From CAYPOY01 sp964412395 (lineage in GTDB: Bacteria; Chloroflexota; Anaerolineae; B4-G1), in the NCBI GenBank assembly GCA_964412395.1, contig CAYPOY010000313.1, forward strand, positions 1 to 6,306: a DNA stretch of 6,306 nucleotides, written 5' to 3'. Position numbers and translations under genes: made by a program. Each line of letters begins with the position of its first letter. The first letter of the stretch is position 1. Below, one piece after another: positions 1 to 4,300 of this stretch. Under the pieces are notes generated by a model, which was not told the DNA's origin, ran no database searches, and worked only from the letters and a program-made list of their open reading frames with translations.

Positions 1-403
1 CGGTCAACTCGAAGCGCACCTGGTCGTTGCCCTTGCCCGTGCAGCCGTGGGCCACGGCGTCGGCTCCTTCCTGCTCGGCGATCTTCACCAGGTGCTTGGC
101 GGTGACGGGGCGGGCGAACGAGGTGCCCAGCAAGTACAGTCGCTCGTAGATGGCGCCGGCCTGCATGGTGGGGAAAGCGTACCCGGTGAGGAACTCCTCG
201 CGCAGGTCCACGACGTAGGCCCTGCTGGCCCCGCTGGCGACGGCCTTCTCCTCCAGTCCGACCAGTTCCTCGTCGCCCTGTCCGAGGTTGGCGGTATAGG
301 TGACCACCTCGCAGCCATAGTTCTCCTTGAGCCAGGGCACGATGACCGAGGTATCGAGGCCGCCGGAGTAGGCCAGAACCACTTTGTTGAATTTGCCTTT
401 CAT
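1..403 (-). CDS. argG: Argininosuccinate synthase, N-terminal part (runs off the left edge)
   Basis: This cytosolic enzyme joins citrulline and aspartate using ATP, giving argininosuccinate, AMP and pyrophosphate, the penultimate step of arginine synthesis. The 134 visible complete codons begin MKGKFNKVVLAYSGGLDTS. The PP-loop ATP-binding motif AYSGGLDTS lies at residues 11-19. The segment HGCTGKGNDQVRFE at residues 119-132 matches the conserved ATP/substrate-binding region of the family. The family is usually about 400 residues, so roughly the first third is present. The ATG at 403 is chosen because an AGGAGGAG ribosome binding site lies 6 nt upstream and the family normally starts a few residues before the PP-loop. 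The gene is preceded by a long leader with a leader peptide and intrinsic terminator (484-620), which suggests control by transcription attenuation. The divergent neighbour is an antitoxin-like gene. Identification is very secure. Confidence 0.97.
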   Translation of the reverse strand, partial: MKGKFNKVVLAYSGGLDTSVIVPWLKENYGCEVVTYTANLGQGDEELVGLEEKAVASGASRAYVVDLREEFLTGYAFPTMQAGAIYERLYLLGTSFARPVTAKHLVKIAEQEGADAVAHGCTGKGNDQVRFELT

Positions 404-409
404 TGCGTT

Positions 410-417
410 CTCCTCCT
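410..417 (-). promoter_or_regulatory. Ribosome binding site of argG
   Basis: The minus strand reads AGGAGGAG ending 6 nt before the argG ATG at 403. This is a near-perfect Shine-Dalgarno site and fixes the start codon. Confidence 0.9.
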
Positions 418-455
418 GAATTGAGATAGTAGGACTTTCTGCCCGGTACACGAAA

Positions 456-481
456 GCGCGATGGTACAGTAGCCATCGCGC
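456..481 (-). other. Stable hairpin between attenuator terminator and argG ribosome binding site
   Basis: GCGCGATGG (456-464) and CCATCGCGC (473-481) form a 9-bp perfect inverted repeat with an 8-nt loop. On the argG transcript it starts right after the terminator U-run and ends about 39 nt before the Shine-Dalgarno site. It lacks a proper U-tract (the next bases are CTTTCG), so it is unlikely to be a second strong terminator. A 5' stability element on read-through or processed argG mRNA, or a protein-binding site, are alternatives. The structure is seen directly; its role is not known. Confidence 0.6.
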
Positions 482-483
482 AT

Positions 484-517
484 AAAAAGAGCCAGCCCCC
501 GTCTGGGGGCTGGCTCT
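484..517 (-). terminator. Intrinsic terminator (attenuator) upstream of argG
   Basis: Reading the minus strand, AGAGCCAGCCCCC (517-505) pairs perfectly with GGGGGCTGGCTCT (500-488) around a 4-nt loop AGAC, giving a 13-bp GC-rich stem. It is followed by a run of five T (488-484, the first within the stem). The plus strand has no U-tract after the hairpin, so termination acts only in the argG direction. It lies between the argG promoter and the argG start, which makes it a regulatory attenuator rather than the end of another gene: the only upstream ORF on this strand is the 22-codon leader peptide. Confidence 0.9.
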
Positions 518-551
518 AGGTTCACCTATTGGTTACGCAGCCCAAACGAAA

Positions 552-620
552 CTATCCAGGCGGGTAGTCCGGCTCTCCTTGGGCTCGTCGTCGGATGTCG
601 TTCATTGTGATGAGATGCAT
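552..620 (-). CDS. Leader peptide of argG with three tandem Arg codons
   Basis: This is a 22-codon ORF starting at 620 and ending with TAG at 554-552. The peptide begins MHLITMNDIRRRAQ; residues 10-12 are all CGA arginine codons, and the remainder is Gly/Pro/Asp-rich and ends PPG. A GAGG Shine-Dalgarno core (628-625) stands 4 nt before the ATG, and the predicted transcription start is about 25 nt upstream, so the ORF is well placed for translation. An internal ATG at codon 6 has no ribosome binding site. It is followed by the mutually exclusive stems and the terminator that precede argG. The likely role is as a sensor of charged arginyl-tRNA, with the peptide itself having no other function. 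CGA is uncommon among the Arg codons of the two well-supported genes here, which would sharpen stalling. The ORF is too short to confirm from protein content alone. Confidence 0.78.
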   Translation of the reverse strand: MHLITMNDIRRRAQGEPDYPPG

Positions 621-651
621 CGTTCCTCAGTCCTATGCTTAAGTGGATGCA

Positions 652-680
652 AGTTTACCACAGAGAGGCGATTTTGTCAA
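652..680 (-). promoter_or_regulatory. Sigma70-type promoter of the argG leader
   Basis: The minus strand has a perfect -35 TTGACA (680-675), a 17-bp spacer and a -10 TAAACT (657-652, four of six consensus bases). Transcription would start near 645, about 25 nt before the leader-peptide ATG. The -35 element overlaps that of the divergent promoter. Confidence 0.75.
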
Positions 681-702
681 ATGGCGAGCGATATGTTATA
701 CT
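674..702 (+). promoter_or_regulatory. Sigma70-type promoter of the antitoxin-like gene
   Basis: The plus strand has -35 TTGTCA (674-679, five of six consensus bases), a 17-bp spacer and -10 TATACT (697-702, five of six). Transcription would start near 709, leaving a 5' UTR of about 25 nt. Its -35 shares five bases with the argG -35 on the opposite strand. Confidence 0.75.
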
Positions 703-734
703 GCCTCACAGAATGACGGAGGAGGTACAGTAGT

Positions 735-953
735 ATGCCCCGCACAGTGGTTCTGAAAGAAGCCCGGGCTCCCTACACCATATCGCTGGACGAGGCCACG
801 CTAGGCCAGGAGACGGTCATCCTGGAACGGGAAGGCCGGTCGGTGGCTGCTGTAGTGCCCTTCGCCGAGTATGAAGCGTTCACCGCCTGGCGTCAGCGCC
901 GCGAGGAAGCCGGGCCTAACTGGAGCGCGAGATCCGCCTGGAGCGTAACCTGA
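735..953 (+). CDS. Phd/YefM-like antitoxin, probably truncated by a frameshift
   Basis: This 72-residue ORF starts at an ATG 8 nt after a strong ribosome binding site GGAGGAGGT (718-726). Residues 1-50 have the pattern of the Phd/YefM (prevent-host-death) antitoxin N-terminal domain: an N-terminal beta strand (RTVVLKEARAPYTISLDEA), then VILEREGRSVAAVVPFAEYE, resembling the family's 'hGkPvAvlvpleeYe' segment. In the family this half dimerises and binds operator DNA, while the C-terminal tail neutralises a toxin, often a RelE- or Doc-type protein. After residue about 61 the reading becomes PNWSARSAWSVT, unlike an antitoxin tail, while frame +2 stays open from 920 to 1087 and starts LEREIRLERNL, as expected for a helical tail. 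No toxin gene follows; the next gene is unrelated. The gene is divergently transcribed from argG with overlapping promoters. Family assignment is by motif resemblance only. Confidence 0.7.
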   Translation: MPRTVVLKEARAPYTISLDEATLGQETVILEREGRSVAAVVPFAEYEAFTAWRQRREEAGPNWSARSAWSVT

Positions 954-1087
954 CGATGGGCAAGCCGCGTTTCATCGGTGCGGCGGCGGTGCTGCCGCTG
1001 GAAGCTGCGGGGCCGGAAGCAGGACCAGGGGCAATCACCTACAAGCCGCACACACCGAAACCGGTGTCTGTCAATGAGGAGCGGTAA
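920..1087 (+). pseudogene. Out-of-frame continuation of the antitoxin-like gene
   Basis: In the frame offset by one base from the antitoxin ORF, sequence is open from CTG at 920 to TAA at 1085-1087 and encodes LEREIRLERNLTMGKPRFIG followed by a Gly/Pro/Ala-rich tail ending SVNEER. The start is charged and helical, like an antitoxin C-terminus. Adding one C at AAC-TG (918-922), giving AAC-CTG, would fuse it to the upstream frame as a protein of about 117 residues. The intact motif AACCTG occurs nearby at 947-952. Alternatives are a chance open frame, a sequencing error, or programmed frameshifting, although no clear slippery heptamer is visible. Confidence 0.45.
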
Positions 1088-1110
1088 GCGTTCACGGGGA
1101 TGGCCGCACG

Positions 1111-1208
1111 GCGGTTGAAACCGCGTGTAACGCCTGCAAGATCGGCCTTCGCCGATTGTCCCAGTCGCCGCAGGGCGACCTGGCAGATGTTGCCGCGAAT
1201 TCATTCGC
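1111..1208. repeat. Cluster of four palindromes, REP/MITE-like intergenic element
   Basis: About 98 bp of non-coding DNA is made largely of inverted repeats. The left end is GCGGTTGAAACCGC (1111-1124). Next come ATCGGC-CTTC-GCCGAT (1141-1156) and CCAGTCGCC-GCAG-GGCGAC-C-TGG (1161-1183, one bulged base). The right end is GCGAATTCATTCGC (1195-1208). Both ends have the same design, two 6-bp arms around 2 nt. The layout resembles repeated palindromic elements scattered through some bacterial intergenic regions, but only one copy is in the window, so repetition in the genome is an inference. It contains no convincing gene. Confidence 0.6.
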
Positions 1209-1214
1209 CAGGCG

Positions 1215-1243
1215 TAGACAAATTGAGGTACGTGTGGCATAGT
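1215..1243 (+). promoter_or_regulatory. Possible promoter of the large secreted-protein gene
   Basis: TAGACA (1215-1220) and CATAGT (1238-1243) are spaced 17 bp apart, with five and four of six consensus bases. They lie immediately after the palindromic element and about 67 nt before the gene. This is the best match between 1088 and 1309 but is weak. Confidence 0.35.
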
Positions 1244-1273
1244 ATTGTTGTCAGTGGAGGATTGCCCGTACCT
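1226..1273. other. 7-bp inverted repeat around the candidate promoter -10
   Basis: AGGTACG (1226-1232) and CGTACCT (1267-1273) are perfect inverted arms separated by 34 nt. They flank the candidate -10 and probable transcription start. They could be operator half-sites or a chance match; no protein can be assigned. Confidence 0.3.
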
Positions 1274-1296
1274 GATCAACTCGATAGCACAGTCAA

Positions 1297-1303
1297 AGGA
1301 GGG
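1297..1303 (+). promoter_or_regulatory. Ribosome binding site of the large secreted-protein gene
   Basis: AGGAGGG lies 6 nt before the ATG at 1310. Together with the signal peptide that begins at that ATG, it fixes the start. Confidence 0.88.
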
Positions 1304-1309
1304 AGTACG

Positions 1310-4300
1310 ATGAAGCGAGGCGATTGGTTCACGGTATCTCTTTCAGTGTTGTTGATTGCGGCCGTGCTGCTGCCCTACGTGGCGCGGGCAGGCGTTCTCC
1401 CTCCTACTGCCGCTCAGGACGCACTCGATGCGGGCATTGCGCCTGGCGAGCAAAGGGGGCCTGATACGCTTGCCCCCCCATTGCCGACCGACTGCACCAG
1501 CCTGGTTCCGCCCGGTGCGGACCCACCCGCCTCCTGTGTCTACGGCTATGTCTACCTTGACGGCACGCCCGTTGCGGGGGCGTCTGTCACCATCCGGAGC
1601 GAATCCGCAATCCTCAACCTCACCACGCAGACCGGCCCCGACAGTCCCAACCCCTACTTTCGTGCAGCCCTGAGCGACATGCCACTGGACGTTTCGGTGG
1701 GGGAACTGGTCATCGTGGAGGCCAGTCACAATGACCAGATCAACAGCACGACCTTTACGACCGTCGAGGACGGGCAGCAAGTGGACGTCTTGCTCTCGTC
1801 CACCTGTGGCCCCACGACGGTCCCCAGCGGGCCGATTAACGCCGATACCACCTGGACCCGGGAGTGTGGCCCCTACATCATCACCGAAAACGTACTGGTC
1901 CAGAGTTGGGCGACGCTGACCATTGAGCCCGGTACCACGGTCAAGTTCGATGCGGACAAGGCGCTCCTGATAGATGGCGTATTGGTCGCCGACGGTGCGA
2001 GCAACGCCATGATCGTTTTCACCTCCAACGTGGGTACATTGCCCGGCGACTGGGGCTACATTCTCTTCACCAACACCGATCCTGCCAGTCATTCCAACAT
2101 TGAGTATGCCCTCGTCGAGTATGCGGGCGGAGCCAGTGTCAGCGATAACGGCGCCCTGCGGGCGGACGGAGCCTATCCCTCGCTGAGCCATCTCACCATC
2201 CGCCACAGCGCCAGTGATGGCCTCCGGGTCTTTAACGACGGAATGCCCTCGATGAGCAACCTGACGATTACCGACAATGCGGGGCGGGGCATCTATGTGG
2301 ACAGCGACGGGTCGCTGGTGATCAGCCTTTGCACCATCGAGGATAATGGTCAGGGGGGGATCTATGTGGGTGGTGGCGCATCGGGGCTGATCAGTGGCAA
2401 CTTTGTCAACAACAATGGCGGCACTGGAATTGATGTCAGGGGTAACACAACAACCGTGTTTATAGGCGGCAACGTCATCCTCGGCAACACGGCGACCAGC
2501 GGCGGAGGAATCTATATTTATAATGCAACAGTGACTATCAGGGACAACACCATCATCGGCAACTCGGCGTCGGTTAGAGGCGGAGGGATCTATGGATATG
2601 GAGAGATCACCGAAAACATCATTCTGGGCAACTCGGCGTCTAGTCAAGCTAGTCAAGGCGGAGGGATCCATTTCAGCGGTTCATCAGGCCCGGTCAGCCA
2701 CAACATCGTCGCCGGCAACTCGGCTAACAACGGAGGAGGGCTCTACATCTCGTCGGCCGCCGCGGACACGGAGGTAAGCAACAATACGATCCTGGATAAC
2801 CAGGCCTGGGCCAACGGTGGCGGGATCTATGTCCGGGATCGCGACGTAACCTTCAGGAATAACACCGTTCTCCACAACACGGCTGGAGAGGGCCTGGGAG
2901 GGGTGTGCGTCCAGAATCACCCGATTCTCAACCAGAATAATCTCTATGACAACGCCGATTATGACCTCTATAACGACAACGCCCAGGGCTCGGCCGACGT
3001 GAACGCCGAGTACAACTGGTGGGGGACAATCAATCCGGCCGAGATCAGCGCCCACGTTTGGGACTGGTATGACGACTTAGACCTGGGCCTGGTGGACTAT
3101 GACCCGTGGCTCGCCTCCCACAACCTGGTGGCCCCCATCTCACCGCCCACTGGGCTGACCGCCACTCTCAGCGGCATCACCATCACCCTCAACTGGTCCC
3201 CCAACCCGGAATTGGACCTGGCTGGCTACAAGGTCTACTATGACCCCATTGGGCCTGGCTTTCCGTATAGCGGCACCGGCGCCTACGAGGGCGACACGCC
3301 CATTGACGTGGGGGACGTGACCAGTTTCTTCCTGACCGGTTTGGCGCAAGGAACCTACTATCTCTCTGTCACCGCCTACGACACCGCTGCGGACGGCGAG
3401 CACGACCAGACCGATGGAAACGAGAGCTGGTTCGCCACGGAAGTGAGCGCGCAGGTGGCCGAGGAGCCGCACGCGAGCTTTTCCGCTTCACCGACCAGCG
3501 GGGCGGCCCCCCTCACCGTGGCCTTTACGGACGCCTCAACCGGCACCGTTGATGCCTGGCTTTGGCGCTTCGGCGACGGTGGGTGGAGCACCGTCCAGCA
3601 CCCGAGTCACATCTATACCGCCACCGGCTCCTTTACTATCACTCTGGGGGTGAGTGGCCCGGCCGGAACGGATGTGCTCACCCGTACCAACTACATCACG
3701 ACCTACACGCCAATACAGGCAGACTTTTCCGCGTGGCCCACTTCAGGTGGCGCGCCGCTGACAGTGACCTTCACCAACTCCTCCAGCGGGGATTATTCAG
3801 CCAGCCGGTGGGATTTTGGGGACGGCGTGACCAGCGCACTGGAGAGCCCGACTCACACCTACACCACCACCGGCTCCTTCACCGTCATTCTGACGGTGAG
3901 CGGCACAATGGGGACAGATACGTTAATTCGCCCAAACTATATCTCCATCTATGAACCACCGCAGGCGGGTTTTACCGCCTGGCCGACCACCGGGCTGGTC
4001 CCCCTCACCGTTGTCTTTACCGATACGTCAACCGGTGACATTGACACCTGGAGTTGGGATTTCGGGGATGGCGAGACCAGCGCAACACAACACCCCACCC
4101 ATACCTACAACGTCACTGGCACATTCACCGTGAGCCTGACCGTCACAGGGCCGGGCGGCAGTGATACAGCGATCGAGACAGCCTACATACGAGTCGGCGA
4201 GGGGGGTGTGATCGCCAACTTTAGCGCCACGCCTACCAGTGGCGTTGTTCCCTTGACGGTGACCTTTGCCAACGACTCCATGGGAGAGTATGATACCTGT

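Larger units (their letters stand above)
484..645 (-). promoter_or_regulatory. Predicted arginine-responsive attenuator leader of argG
   Basis: Four pairing segments are visible on the minus-strand transcript. Segment 1, AGCCCAA (585-579), lies inside the leader ORF and begins at the last base of the third consecutive Arg codon. Segment 2, TTGGGCTG (545-538), lies just after the leader stop codon. Segment 3, containing CAGCCC (512-507), is the 5' arm of the terminator, and segment 4 is its 3' arm. Segments 1:2 pair over 7 bp and 2:3 over 6 bp, and these pairings exclude each other. A ribosome stalled on the Arg codons would mask segment 1, let 2:3 form and prevent termination. A ribosome at the stop codon would mask segment 2 and let the terminator form. 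A small TAGG-TGAA-CCTA hairpin (528-517) sits in the 2:3 loop. The segments are seen in the sequence; the mechanism is inferred by analogy with the trp and his leaders. Confidence 0.75.

Noticed and set aside
47..424. 125-codon plus-strand open frame opposite argG
   Set aside because: It is antisense to unmistakable argG coding sequence and has no ribosome binding site or recognisable domain.
400..483. 27-codon minus-strand ORF ending in an ATGA overlap with argG and containing AGG-AGG-AGA (Arg x3)
   Set aside because: The Arg run is simply the argG Shine-Dalgarno site read in frame, and the ATG directly follows the terminator U-run with no ribosome binding site. It is probably chance, though the overlap with argG is notable.
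404..650. T-box riboswitch in the argG leader
   Set aside because: No T-box consensus such as AGGGTGGNACCGCG was found before the terminator, and a leader ORF with Arg codons explains the region better.
1195..1208. GCGAATTCATTCGC as an ArgR-type ARG box
   Set aside because: It only loosely resembles the AT-rich ARG box, is far from argG, and matches the design of the opposite end of the palindromic element.
893..1279. 128-codon minus-strand open frame across the antitoxin tail and palindromic element
   Set aside because: It is rich in Arg and His, has no ribosome binding site or domain, and runs through the palindrome cluster.
1343..2671. 442-codon minus-strand open frame opposite the beta-helix region
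   Set aside because: It lies wholly antisense to a frame with a signal peptide, ribosome binding site and clear domains. Its translation is low-complexity and repetitive in a way that mirrors the coding-strand repeats.
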